From: Bacillota bacterium
GTDB taxonomy: Bacteria > Bacillota > Clostridia > Lachnospirales > Lachnospiraceae
Length of the DNA: 64,000 nucleotides
Assembly (NCBI GenBank): GCA_023415055.1
Contig: JAEZLZ010000024.1
Coordinates: 41,344 to 105,343 of the forward strand
Direction of reading: 5' to 3'
The notes below the pieces were generated by a model, which did not search any database, was not told the DNA's origin, and worked only from the letters and a program-made list of their open reading frames with translations. This document shows positions 52,303-61,171 of this stretch, one piece after another (the stretch's first letter is position 1; each line of letters opens with the position of its first letter). Position numbers and translations under genes: made by a program.

Positions 52303-53427
52303 TTAAATGATATCATAACCCTTCAGCATCTTAGCACGGCTTGGATGTCTTAGCTTGCGTAATGCTTTCGCTTCAATCTGGCGAATACGCTCACGAGTAA
52401 CATTGAATTCCTTACCAACTTCTTCGAGAGTTCGGCTTCGCCCGTCTTTTAAACCAAAGCGTAAAACAAGAACGCGTTGTTCTCTGTCTGTTAGTGTATC
52501 CAATAATTTAGTAATCTGATCCTTGAGAATAGAATAAGAAGCAGCATCTTCCGGACCCATCATCGATTCGTCACTGATAAAATCACCCAAATGGCTGTCA
52601 TCTTCTTCTCCGATTGGTGTGTCAAGAGAAATCGGATCGGCTGAGACCTTCAGAATCTCTCGGACCTTCTCTATGGGAAGATTCATAGCATCTGCCAGTT
52701 CCTGTTCGGTAGGTTCTCTGCCTAAATCCTGCAAAAGATTACGTGATACGCGGTAAGTTTTATTGATCACCTCGGACATATGTACAGGAATACGGATGGT
52801 TCGAGACTGATCGGCTATGGATCTGGTGATTGCCTGACGAATCCACCAGGTCGCATAAGTACTGAACTTGTAACCCTTGGTATAATCGAACTTCTCAACA
52901 GCTTTGATCAGTCCGAGATTACCCTCTTGTATCAAATCAAGGAAGGAAAGGCCTCTTCCTACATAGCGTTTTGCAATACTTACTACAAGTCTCAGGTTTG
53001 ATTCGGCTAAAAGCTGCTTTGCATAATCATCCCCGTCCGTGATCTTCTTTGCCAATTCCACCTCATCAGCCATGGAAAGAAGCGGGTAATTACCGATTTC
53101 CTTCAGATACAGATGTACCGGGTCATCGGACATAGAATAGGAGGAATTCGTAAGAGCTTCTACCTCTGACTGAGCTTCCTCAACATCTTCGTCAAGCTCA
53201 AGTAAAATATCATCGGAAGGCTCTTCCTCATCACTGTTACTAAGAACTACGATATTATAAGCCTCGAGTCTTTCATAAATCTTGTCAATCTGGTTGTTAT
53301 CTAAATTTAATTCGCTTATGAGGGTATGTACCTTCTCAGCTTCAATAATGCCTTTTTGACGATTGGCAAAAGCGATTAGTTCTCGAAACTTGTCCTCTAA
53401 CACATCATGTGTTGTTTGATCGTTCAT
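52303..53427 (-). CDS. sigA: RNA polymerase sigma factor, SigA/RpoD type
   Basis: A 374-residue group 1 sigma factor. An acidic N-terminal region 1.1-like part is followed by DPVHLYLKEIG near residue 102 (region 1.2), LVVSIAKRYVGRGLSFLDLIQEGNLG and TYATWWIRQAITRSI near residues 148 and 191 (regions 2.2-2.4), and the helix-turn-helix EEVGKEFNVTRERIRQIEAKALRKLRHP near residue 337 (region 4.2, in parts). This is the housekeeping type; however, dnaG and other macromolecular-synthesis-operon genes are not adjacent here. Confidence 0.93.
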   Translation of the reverse strand: MNDQTTHDVLEDKFRELIAFANRQKGIIEAEKVHTLISELNLDNNQIDKIYERLEAYNIVVLSNSDEEEPSDDILLELDEDVEEAQSEVEALTNSSYSMSDDPVHLYLKEIGNYPLLSMADEVELAKKITDGDDYAKQLLAESNLRLVVSIAKRYVGRGLSFLDLIQEGNLGLIKAVEKFDYTKGYKFSTYATWWIRQAITRSIADQSRTIRIPVHMSEVINKTYRVSRNLLQDLGREPTEQELADAMNLPIEKVREILKVSADPISLDTPIGEEDDSHLGDFISDESMMGPEDAASYSILKDQITKLLDTLTDREQRVLVLRFGLKDGRSRTLEEVGKEFNVTRERIRQIEAKALRKLRHPSRAKMLKGYDII

Positions 53428-53719
53428 TTTGGTTCCTCCATAGGATATATAAAAAATAGCATAACCAACATTATATCATATAAATTGAAATAAGAAAACA
53501 AAAATAAAAAACAAAATTAAGAAATACTTACGAAATTCTTACGAACCTTATATAATAGTGGATAAGTTTTCTTAAATCGTTTATTATAATAATGTAAAAT
53601 TAAAAATCAATTTATCAGTTTTACAAATTTGTACCTGTGTTTTCACCGGCACAATATGATAGGCCTGTTTTTACGGGTGCGATAATATACATATGCAATT
53701 TAGAAAGGTTAAGTAAACT

Positions 53720-55117
53720 ATGACAGAAGAGAAGGTACTTAAAAAACAAAGCCAGGATCGGCTTGGCACTAAGAAGATCGGAGCATTATTGATGGAATTC
53801 TCAATTCCTGCAACCATCGGTATGCTGGTAAATGCGCTATATAATATCGTTGATCGAATGTTTATCGGTAATGCGAAGGATCTGCAATCCTTGGGACTTG
53901 CTGCTCTAACCGTATCCTTTCCTATTATGATGATTATGATGGGTTTGGCGCTCATGTTCGGAGCCGGAGGTGCTTCTTTATTTTCCATCAAGCTTGGCGA
54001 GAAGGACAGGGAGGGGGCAGAGCGGATCCTTGGCAATTCCATTATGATGATTTTTATTACCTCCTTCTTGTTCATGGTAATTGCACTTGCGAATCTCGAA
54101 GGACTGTTAACTTTATTCGGAGCGAGTAAGGAAAGTATGCCTTATGCGATCGAATATATGAAAATAATTCTATATGCTTCGGTATTACAGGGACCCTCCG
54201 TGGGTATGAATCATTTCATGAGAGCAGACGGAAGTCCGAAATCAGCGATGGTTTCTATGTTTATCGGAGCCGGCTTCAATATTGTGTTTGATTATGTATT
54301 TATCTTTATCTTCGGCTGGGGTATGGCAGGAGCAGCTCTGGCTACCATCGGAGGACAAGGTCTCTCTGCTATTTGGGGCATCTCATACTTTTTGACACGC
54401 CGCAGCAATATGAAGCTACGTTTGAAAAACATGGTTCTGGTTCCTTCGATCGTGGGAAAGAGCGTATTGGCAGGACTGCCTTCGTTTGCTAATCAGATTA
54501 GCGGCAGCTTACTCAGCCTAATCTTGAACAATCGACTGGGCTATTACGGCGGTGACGTAGCAATTGGCGGTATGGGAGCGATTAACAGCCTTCAGACTCT
54601 GCTTGTCTTGCCCACAATCGGTATCAGCCATGGTGCACAGCCCATTATCGGATACAATCGCGGAGCGGGAAATTATCATAGAATTAAAGAAACCTTAGGA
54701 AAAGCAATTCTTGCTGCTTCCGTTGTAGCAATGGTTGGTTTCCTTGCTACCAGAATCTTTCCAGGAGATTTAATCGGAGCTTTTGGTAAAGAAGAGGAGT
54801 TTCGTAAATTCGGAACTTATGCGATCAAGATTGTCATGCTGATGCTTCCCGTGTTAGGCGTGCAAATTATCGGCTCATTGTATTTTCAAGCAGTTGGAAG
54901 ACCGAAAATCTCACTTTTGCTGACCTTGTCCAGACAGGTGCTGTTATTAATCCCTACCATATTGATTATGTCACACTTATTGGGATTGAAGGGAATTCTG
55001 ATGGCGGTTCCGATCTCCGATTTTCTTGCCTTCACAATAACAGGAAGCTTTCTACTCATCGAACTTAAAAGGTTAAATAGATTACTTGATAAAGAAGAGA
55101 TTAAGTCTGCTTCATAA
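53720..55117 (+). CDS. MATE family efflux transporter
   Basis: A 465-residue exporter with the 12-helix, two-lobe MATE fold. The pseudo-repeat is visible at residues 23-150 (SIPATIGMLVNALYNIVDRMFIG) and 245-380 (AGLPSFANQISGSLLSLILN, then NSLQTLLVLPTIGISHGAQP). Members export cationic drugs or metabolites using sodium or proton gradients. AGAAAGG precedes ATG 53720. A long terminator follows at 55163-55246. No regulator is attached to it, the TetR gene downstream having its own promoter. Confidence 0.9.
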   Translation: MTEEKVLKKQSQDRLGTKKIGALLMEFSIPATIGMLVNALYNIVDRMFIGNAKDLQSLGLAALTVSFPIMMIMMGLALMFGAGGASLFSIKLGEKDREGAERILGNSIMMIFITSFLFMVIALANLEGLLTLFGASKESMPYAIEYMKIILYASVLQGPSVGMNHFMRADGSPKSAMVSMFIGAGFNIVFDYVFIFIFGWGMAGAALATIGGQGLSAIWGISYFLTRRSNMKLRLKNMVLVPSIVGKSVLAGLPSFANQISGSLLSLILNNRLGYYGGDVAIGGMGAINSLQTLLVLPTIGISHGAQPIIGYNRGAGNYHRIKETLGKAILAASVVAMVGFLATRIFPGDLIGAFGKEEEFRKFGTYAIKIVMLMLPVLGVQIIGSLYFQAVGRPKISLLLTLSRQVLLLIPTILIMSHLLGLKGILMAVPISDFLAFTITGSFLLIELKRLNRLLDKEEIKSAS

Positions 55118-55162
55118 GAATAATATAGAAATAGCAGTCGCATTCTTTCATCCAGGATAGAA

Positions 55163-55246
55163 GGAAGAATAATACTTCCCGTTAGACATCAATGAACAAA
55201 GTGGTATTACTATTGATGATAAGCGGGGATTATTCTTCCTTTTTTT
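55163..55246 (+). terminator. Terminator of the MATE gene
   Basis: GGAAGAATAAT (55163-55173) pairs with ATTATTCTTCC (55229-55239), with inner CCCG / CGGG, a large loop, and seven T directly after. Confidence 0.8.
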
Positions 55247-55308
55247 GATGAGGATACAATGATACATTTTGTACAATCAATGGAATACTGTCTTTTTTCA
55301 GATTCTGA

Positions 55309-55373
55309 TTGACAATGTGACTCATCGGTCATATAATATGACCATAGAGTCATATGACTGATAAGTCATATGA
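55309..55373 (+). promoter_or_regulatory. TetR-regulated promoter with two palindromic operators
   Basis: TTGACA (55309-55314) and TATAAT (55332-55337) are 17 bases apart. Operator 1, GGTCATATAATATGACC at 55327-55343, covers the -10. Operator 2 (55350-55373) has arms TCATATGACT / AGTCATATGA around a 4-base spacer, in the leader. They share the TCATAT half site, so the TetR protein encoded 30 bases downstream very likely binds both and represses itself and the ABC genes. Confidence 0.85.
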
Positions 55374-55402
55374 GAAATGATAAGAATTAGGAGGTAATTA
55401 TT

Positions 55403-56047
55403 TTGCCTAAGGAGACGTTTTTGAACCTGCCGAGTGATAAGCAGGATAAGGTGATGAGATCCGCGATTCATGAATTTATCAAGCTTGGATTTGACAGAGG
55501 AAATATTGGTGACATCGCAAAGAATGCCGGTGTTGCCAAGGGCAGTATGTATCAGTATTTTGATCATAAGAGAGAACTATTTCTATTTGCCGTAAGGTGG
55601 GCACTGGACGTGATGATGAAGAAGTATGTACCGAAACTTACTCCTCAGAATGAAGAGAAGGATATCTTCGAATTTTTAATTGAGAACTCAAGGAGCTCCA
55701 TGCTGCAGATTAGGGAAGAGCGAGAACTGGGAATCTTCTTGCAGAATGTGTTTTTAGGTAAGTATCATAATCTGACGGATGAATCCATGGAATATATGAT
55801 TAAGTTCTCCGAGGATTATATGATTAATCTGATTGAGATAGGACAAAAAAACGGATCGGTAAGAAAGGATATCGATACAAATATCATATTTCTATACACC
55901 ATAGGGGTTAGCTATAAATTGAAAGAGTATATGATGAATAAGTCAAGGGACCAAGGAGAAGATTTCCTGGATGCAGATTATGAACTTTTTGAGAAGGATA
56001 TCAACGATATGATCGAGCTGTTGAGGCATGGAATGGGAGGAAGATAA
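55403..56047 (+). CDS. TetR family transcriptional regulator
   Basis: A 214-residue TetR protein starting at TTG 55403 with TAGGAGG seven to eight bases upstream. The N-terminal helix-turn-helix is IHEFIKLGFDRGNIGDIAKNAGVAKGSMYQYFDHKREL (residues 18-55, quoted as landmarks only: GNIGDIA, AKGSMYQYF). The C-terminal half is the ligand-binding helical domain. It is the first gene of a TetR-ATPase-permease operon whose promoter carries two operators. A toxic compound exported by the ABC unit is a likely inducer. Confidence 0.92.
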   Translation: MPKETFLNLPSDKQDKVMRSAIHEFIKLGFDRGNIGDIAKNAGVAKGSMYQYFDHKRELFLFAVRWALDVMMKKYVPKLTPQNEEKDIFEFLIENSRSSMLQIREERELGIFLQNVFLGKYHNLTDESMEYMIKFSEDYMINLIEIGQKNGSVRKDIDTNIIFLYTIGVSYKLKEYMMNKSRDQGEDFLDADYELFEKDINDMIELLRHGMGGR

Positions 56048-56746
56048 ATGTTTCTTAAGGTAAACAATCTTACAAAAAGCTACACTAGTGGTGAGGTTAA
56101 GACGCAGGTACTTAAGCAGGTAGGAATGGAATTAGACCTAGGGGAGATCGGAGTGATTCTGGGACCTTCAGGTTCGGGTAAGACTACATTACTGAATATT
56201 ATCGGAGGAATTGACCGCAGCGACAGCGGAGAAGTGACCATTGATAATATGGTGATCACTAAGCTCAGTGATAGTAAATTAACAGACTATCGCAGAGATA
56301 TGGTGGGCTTTATTTTTCAATTTTATAATCTAATCCCGAATCTGACGGTAGGAGAAAATGTAGAGGTCGTATCCAACATCAGTAAAGCACCGATTTCTGT
56401 CGATGAGGTACTTAAGGCAGTCGGTATGCTTGATAAAAAGCACCGATTTCCGAAAGAGCTCAGCGGCGGCGAACAGCAGAGAGTATCGATAGCCAGAGCG
56501 GTAGTTAAGAATCCGAAGCTGCTGTTATGTGATGAACCTACCGGAGCACTTGACTTTACTACGTCCAGAGACATTCTTAAGCTGCTTCAGAAGATTAATC
56601 AGGAATATAAGACTACCATATTGATGATTACACATAACAGTGCCATTAGCGCTATGGCTCACCGGGTATATCGGGTACGGAGCGGAGAAATCGTGGAGAG
56701 TATTCGAAACACTACGATTATGCCTGCAGAAAGGATTGAGTGGTAA
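56048..56746 (+). CDS. ABC transporter ATP-binding protein (MacB/LolD type)
   Basis: A 232-residue ABC ATPase. Walker A is LGPSGSGKTTLLN near residue 38, Q-loop FIFQFYNLIPN, signature LSGGEQQRVSIARAVV near residue 138, and Walker B LLLCDEPTGALDFTT near residue 158. It partners with the FtsX-type permease encoded next. The start follows the regulator stop with no gap and GGGAGG just upstream, so all three genes are one transcript. Confidence 0.92.
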   Translation: MFLKVNNLTKSYTSGEVKTQVLKQVGMELDLGEIGVILGPSGSGKTTLLNIIGGIDRSDSGEVTIDNMVITKLSDSKLTDYRRDMVGFIFQFYNLIPNLTVGENVEVVSNISKAPISVDEVLKAVGMLDKKHRFPKELSGGEQQRVSIARAVVKNPKLLLCDEPTGALDFTTSRDILKLLQKINQEYKTTILMITHNSAISAMAHRVYRVRSGEIVESIRNTTIMPAERIEW

Positions 56747-59001
56747 TGGTAATTCATAAAAAAATTATAAGAACCATGATGGAGAGTAAATCCCAGTATC
56801 TAGGTTCAATAGTACTCATTTTGTTAAGCTGCCTTGCCTATACAATGTTTAACCTTCTTTCCTTCAACCTGAATCATATCATTGCCTCCTTTGGAAAAGA
56901 TTATGTTCAAGAGGATGCAAATTATATGGCTGATGGGGAACTGGATATCGACGCTCTGGAAGCTTCCTGTGACATCTTACTTGAAGAAGGCAGAACCTTT
57001 GACTATCCCTACGATAAAGATATTACACTGCGAGTATTCTCGGAAAATACCAAGGTAAATGTTCCTGCGCTGATCCGAGGAAAGAAGCTGAGTAACGGTG
57101 AGATACTGCTTGACCCCGGCTTTGCCAAGGCCGGAAATCTGCAGCTTGGTGATACGATTACACTTTACGGTAAGGAGTATAAGGTGTCCGGATATATGTC
57201 ACTTCCGAACTATATCTATCCGGTAAAGAATGACAGTGATCTGATGACGGATCCTCTTCATTTCGGAGTGGCAGTAATTACAAAAGAAGATTTTCTTGCT
57301 CTGGATCAAGGAAATGTATTCTATCAGTTGAAATTTCTGGGGGATCCTGATGCAAGAAGCAATCAAACGATAGAGGAGCGGACAGTGGCATTCAAGGATG
57401 CTCTCATGGGAGAGGGTATCACGATATTAAGCTGGATGAATGCAAATGTGAATCCCAGGATCTCCTTTGTTACAGCAAAACAAAGCGGGATAGCCCAGGT
57501 GAGTACGGTGCTTCCGGTTGCAATCCTCTTATTAACCTGTATCTTGACGGGCATTATCATGTGGAGAACCGTGAAAAGGGAAGCTGCTATCATCGGCACT
57601 CTGTATGCTCTTGGTTATAGGAAGAAAGAAATACGCAATCATTATCTAAGGTATCCGGTTGCCATCGCCGTGATGGGAGGAATTCTCGGTACAATCCTAG
57701 GGATAATTACCTTACGGCCGATGTTAAATTTTATGGTGACTTATTTTAATATGCCGGTGGATCAGGTGGATTATCAGGTAAAATACGTAATTATCAGTAT
57801 GCTGTTACCGATAGCTTTTCTTACGACAGCCGGATGGCTGGTGCTTTCTAAGGCGCTTGCATTGACACCGCTTCAGCTGATGAGAGGTGGTGCAGATAAT
57901 AATAAAGTCGGTATTTTGGAAAAACACCTAAGATTGGATCGTTTTCGATTTACAACCAAATTCAAGATCAGAGAACAACTCAGAAGTATGGCAAGGAGCT
58001 CCTTCCTGCTGCTTGGAGTGGTCATGGCGACTATGTTATTATTAATGGGTTTTGCAGCGAAGAATTCTCTGGATAGTGTGATGCAGAAAGGCTTCAATGA
58101 TGCATTTCAATATGAATACAGCTATATCTTAAAAGGGATAAGTCAGGAGACTCCGACTGCCGGAGAGCCTTTTCTGGAAATTCCCTTTACCTTAAGCTCG
58201 GATGATCAGGTAAGTATTACCGTCTATGGTGTGTCACCCGATTCCAGGTATGTTACTTTTCATGATCATGCAGGGAAACCCATCGACTTGACGCAGGTGG
58301 TAATTACAAAAGCGCTAGCAGATAAGTTGGAGATTGGTCTTGGTGATCGTATTGATATCACGAGTAAGTTGAACGGTAAAGAATATCATGTTACGGTAGA
58401 CAGCATCGCACAATCCTATGTCGGTAGCTACATCTATCTTCCGAACGATCGTTTTACTGAGATATTCGGACTCCCGAAGGGCAGCTATATGGGCTTATGG
58501 AGTAATGAGAAGCTAAATCTTCCCGAAGATCATGTTCTGACAGTAGTGACCAAGAGCGAGATTAAAAATGCATTTACGGCAATGATGACACCGATTCAAT
58601 CGATGATTGGTATTATGGCTTTTCTATCCTTCCTGATCGGACTATTGGTAATCTATGTTGTAACCTCCATGATGATTGAGGAAAACAAGGAGAATATCTC
58701 TCTGATGAAGATCCTTGGTTATCGAAAGAGAGAGGTATATTCCCTAATCCTAAACAGTTCCTCCTTCTCTGTGGTTTTGGGGTATCTTCTCGGAATACCG
58801 CTGCTGTTGGTTTCGTTGAATGAAATGTTTCGATCACTGACGAAAGAAATGAGTATCTCGCTGCCAATTACGATTAGCTACGGTTATATGATGGCTGGAT
58901 TCCTCGTTATTTACCTCACTTATGAGGTGTCAAAGGCCTTAAGCAAGAAGAAGATAAACCGTATCTCCATGAATGAAATACTCAAATCCCGATTGGAATA
59001 A
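56740..59001 (+). CDS. ABC transporter permease, FtsX type, two-domain
   Basis: A 753-residue permease with two FtsX-like membrane units. Hydrophobic segments lie near residues 17-40, 255-275, 300-330, 340-370, 420-440, 620-640, 670-690 and 710-735. Landmarks are WRTVKREAAIIGTLYALGYRKKE near residue 275 and KILGYRKREVYSLILNSSSF near residue 652. This long form with a central extracellular domain is typical of drug or peptide export units in Firmicutes. GTG 56740 (AAAGGA upstream) or the overlapping ATG 56746 may start it. Confidence 0.88.
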   Translation: MVMVIHKKIIRTMMESKSQYLGSIVLILLSCLAYTMFNLLSFNLNHIIASFGKDYVQEDANYMADGELDIDALEASCDILLEEGRTFDYPYDKDITLRVFSENTKVNVPALIRGKKLSNGEILLDPGFAKAGNLQLGDTITLYGKEYKVSGYMSLPNYIYPVKNDSDLMTDPLHFGVAVITKEDFLALDQGNVFYQLKFLGDPDARSNQTIEERTVAFKDALMGEGITILSWMNANVNPRISFVTAKQSGIAQVSTVLPVAILLLTCILTGIIMWRTVKREAAIIGTLYALGYRKKEIRNHYLRYPVAIAVMGGILGTILGIITLRPMLNFMVTYFNMPVDQVDYQVKYVIISMLLPIAFLTTAGWLVLSKALALTPLQLMRGGADNNKVGILEKHLRLDRFRFTTKFKIREQLRSMARSSFLLLGVVMATMLLLMGFAAKNSLDSVMQKGFNDAFQYEYSYILKGISQETPTAGEPFLEIPFTLSSDDQVSITVYGVSPDSRYVTFHDHAGKPIDLTQVVITKALADKLEIGLGDRIDITSKLNGKEYHVTVDSIAQSYVGSYIYLPNDRFTEIFGLPKGSYMGLWSNEKLNLPEDHVLTVVTKSEIKNAFTAMMTPIQSMIGIMAFLSFLIGLLVIYVVTSMMIEENKENISLMKILGYRKREVYSLILNSSSFSVVLGYLLGIPLLLVSLNEMFRSLTKEMSISLPITISYGYMMAGFLVIYLTYEVSKALSKKKINRISMNEILKSRLE

Positions 59002-59007
59002 AGAAAG

Positions 59008-59055
59008 AAAAAGGAACAGGACCGATGATGAATCGATCGGCCCTGTCCTTTTTGT
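59008..59055. terminator. Bidirectional terminator between the permease and trpB2
   Basis: Arms at 59008-59026 and 59034-59053 (AAAGGAaCAGGaCCGAT / ATCGGcCCTGtCCTTT) pair with three mismatches, bounded by A and T runs, giving both convergent genes a terminator. Confidence 0.8.
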
Positions 59056-59078
59056 ATCCAAAATGGAGAAGAATATAG

Positions 59079-60458
59079 CTAATTGATACCAGGGATCTTT
59101 GGCAGCTCATCAAAGCCCTTCTGAAGATCCTCATCCGTAGGGATATAATCCGTCATACTACCATTCAGATATGCATTATATGCGGTCATATCAAAGTACC
59201 CGGTGCCGGTTAAGCCGAAGAGGATAGTCTTAGCCTCCCCGGTTTCCTTACATTTTAGAGCCTCGTCAATCGCTCCACGGATCGCATGAGCGGATTCGGG
59301 AGCCGGCAGAATCGTCTCCTGCTTAGCGAAAAATACGGCCGCCTCAAATACCTTTGTCTGCTCTACGGCAACTGCCTCCATATATCCGTCATCATAAAGC
59401 TTTGACAGAATGGGAGACATTCCGTGATATCGTAAACCGCCTGCATGGTTGGCAGAGGGCATGAAGCTGCTTCCTAGAGTGTACATCTTGGCAAGAGGGG
59501 TAACCTTGCCGGTATCACAGAAATCATAAGCATATTTACCACGAGTGAAGGAAGGACAGGATGCGGGTTCCACAGCGATGATTCTGGGGTTTGCTTTGCC
59601 GAGCAGCTTATCCTGCATAAACGGAGCGATAAGCCCGCCAAGGTTGGAGCCGCCACCGGCACATCCGATCACGATATCGGGGTATTCGTCTAACATTTCC
59701 ATCGCAACCTTCGTCTCCAGACCGATGATGGACTGATGAAGTAATACCTGATTCAGAACAGAACCAAGTACATAGCGGCTGTTCGGAGTAGTAACCGCCT
59801 TCTCGATTGCTTCGGAGATGGCACAGCCGAGGCTGCCGCCGGTAGTAGGGTTCTTTGATAGAATCATTCTTCCGACCTGTGTGGTTTCACTGGGGCTGGG
59901 TATGATGTCGGCACCGAAGGTCTGCATCACAGACTTTCGGAAGGGCTTCTGCTCGTATGATACCTTTACCATGAATACGGTAAGGGGGATATTGTAATAG
60001 GAACAGGCTTCCGCCAGAGCAGTTCCCCATTGTCCCGCACCGGTTTCGGTGGTCAGACTTGTAAGGCCCTGTTCCTTCGCATAATAAGCCTGAGCAATGG
60101 CGGAATTCAGCTTATGGCTGCCGGAGGTATTATTTCCTTCGAACTTGAAGTAAATTTTTGCTGGAGTACCCAGAGCCTTCTCCAGATGATAAGCACGAAT
60201 CAACGGAGAAGGACGATACATCTTATAGAAATCCTGCACCTCTTCTGGGATATCAAAATATCTTGTCGTGCTGTCCATCTCCTGTTCGGCCAGCTTCTCA
60301 CAAAATACAGGATATAAATCTTCCAACTTAGCCGGTTGCATCGTACCAGGATTTAAGATCGGAGCCGGCTGCTCCTTCATATCCGCTCTGAGATTGTACC
60401 ATTGCGTTGGCATCTGATCCTCGGTGAGATAGAGTCTGTGTGGAATTTTCTTTGACAT
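59079..60458 (-). CDS. trpB2: Tryptophan synthase beta chain, TrpB2 type
   Basis: A 459-residue PLP enzyme of the TrpB2 (TrpB-like) family. The PLP lysine is in NNTSGSHKLNSA near residue 108, followed by TETGAGQWGTALAEAC near residue 137; the phosphate-binding loop is GCAGGGSNLGG near residue 269. TrpB2 condenses indole with serine without a stable TrpA partner, often for indole salvage. The longer form with the N-terminal extension distinguishes it from TrpB1 (about 400 residues). ATG 60458 has GGGAG upstream, so I reject 60476. No other trp genes adjoin it. A Trp T-box precedes it. Confidence 0.9.
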   Translation of the reverse strand: MSKKIPHRLYLTEDQMPTQWYNLRADMKEQPAPILNPGTMQPAKLEDLYPVFCEKLAEQEMDSTTRYFDIPEEVQDFYKMYRPSPLIRAYHLEKALGTPAKIYFKFEGNNTSGSHKLNSAIAQAYYAKEQGLTSLTTETGAGQWGTALAEACSYYNIPLTVFMVKVSYEQKPFRKSVMQTFGADIIPSPSETTQVGRMILSKNPTTGGSLGCAISEAIEKAVTTPNSRYVLGSVLNQVLLHQSIIGLETKVAMEMLDEYPDIVIGCAGGGSNLGGLIAPFMQDKLLGKANPRIIAVEPASCPSFTRGKYAYDFCDTGKVTPLAKMYTLGSSFMPSANHAGGLRYHGMSPILSKLYDDGYMEAVAVEQTKVFEAAVFFAKQETILPAPESAHAIRGAIDEALKCKETGEAKTILFGLTGTGYFDMTAYNAYLNGSMTDYIPTDEDLQKGFDELPKIPGIN

Positions 60459-60601
60459 AGCGTTAACTCCCTTCATATTTTGATTATAGTAGATCGTTGC
60501 AGAACAAAGATGTTGCTATCAATGTTATTTCGTACCGTGGTTATCTGTCCGGAAGAGAATGATAATACGATTGGGTTGAACCATAGCTTAAAAATAGGTA
60601 T

Positions 60602-60875
60602 AAAAAAAGCCCATGCCTCAGTAATTCTACTGGGACAAAAGCTTGATAAAACTTCTGCGGTACCACCCGGTTTGGTGCAATGCACCCTCTCTGACCATAT
60701 ACCTTTATATATGCTTCCTTGTTAACGGATGAAGATTCCGTCGGGCATTACTGGATAGCTTCCTATCGTTCTTCCCACCCTCGTAAGCCCATTCGATATT
60801 GCCTTACTACTGCAATCGCACCCTCTGCAGCTCTCTGAAAATAATTGGCGACATCTACTCTTCTTACTCATCGGT
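60602..60875 (-). promoter_or_regulatory. T-box leader (tRNA-Trp sensing) controlling trpB2
   Basis: Reading the minus strand, stem I begins at GAGTAAGAAGAGTAG (about 60872) with the CAGAGAG bulge and GGGTGCGATTGC element. The specifier bulge GAATGGG has TGG at 60791-60789. The antiterminator box GGGTGGTACCGC is at 60668-60657. The terminator ends with a run of T at 60608-60602. The specifier neighbourhood GAATGGGCTT is identical to that of the T-box at 43545-43823. Confidence 0.92.
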
Positions 60876-60899
60876 TTGTTATATTTATTAATTGATATT

Positions 60900-60928
60900 A
60901 GTATATACACTGATTTGATAAATGTCAA
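60900..60928 (-). promoter_or_regulatory. Promoter of the trpB2 T-box
   Basis: On the minus strand TTGACA (60928-60923) and TATACT (60905-60900) are 17 bases apart, about 25 bases upstream of the T-box. Confidence 0.8.
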
Positions 60929-61075
60929 CTGCATATTTATTAAAAATAATGACTATTGTTAAAAAAATGAATGCTTTGTAGAACGTGCTTATAAATCAGG
61001 TGGAAATTTTGGCGAAATTGACTTATAATGCTTATAATCATAGGTAATACAATAACTACGATCGGAGGTGAGAAG

Positions 61076-61105
61076 ATGAGAAAATGGTATGACACGGGTC
61101 AGTAA
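61076..61105 (+). CDS. Putative 9-aa leader peptide upstream of the MFS gene
   Basis: ATG AGA AAA TGG TAT GAC ACG, then GGT CAG TAA encodes MRKWYDTGQ, preceded by a near-perfect ribosome-binding site GGAGGTGA at 61064-61071. It ends 66 bases before the MFS start codon. Such short, well-initiated frames upstream of efflux genes can control them by ribosome stalling. There is no direct proof of translation. Confidence 0.45.
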   Translation: MRKWYDTGQ

Positions 61106-61171
61106 TTCCAATCAGACCGAGGCCCGCCATTATAATAATGAATAATTCGAGGATATTATTTGGAGGGATCT

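Noticed and set aside
60473..60685. A 70-aa minus-strand frame starting MHCTKPGGTAEV
   Set aside because: It lies inside the T-box terminator and antiterminator of trpB2; the residues reflect the RNA sequence and there is no ribosome-binding site.
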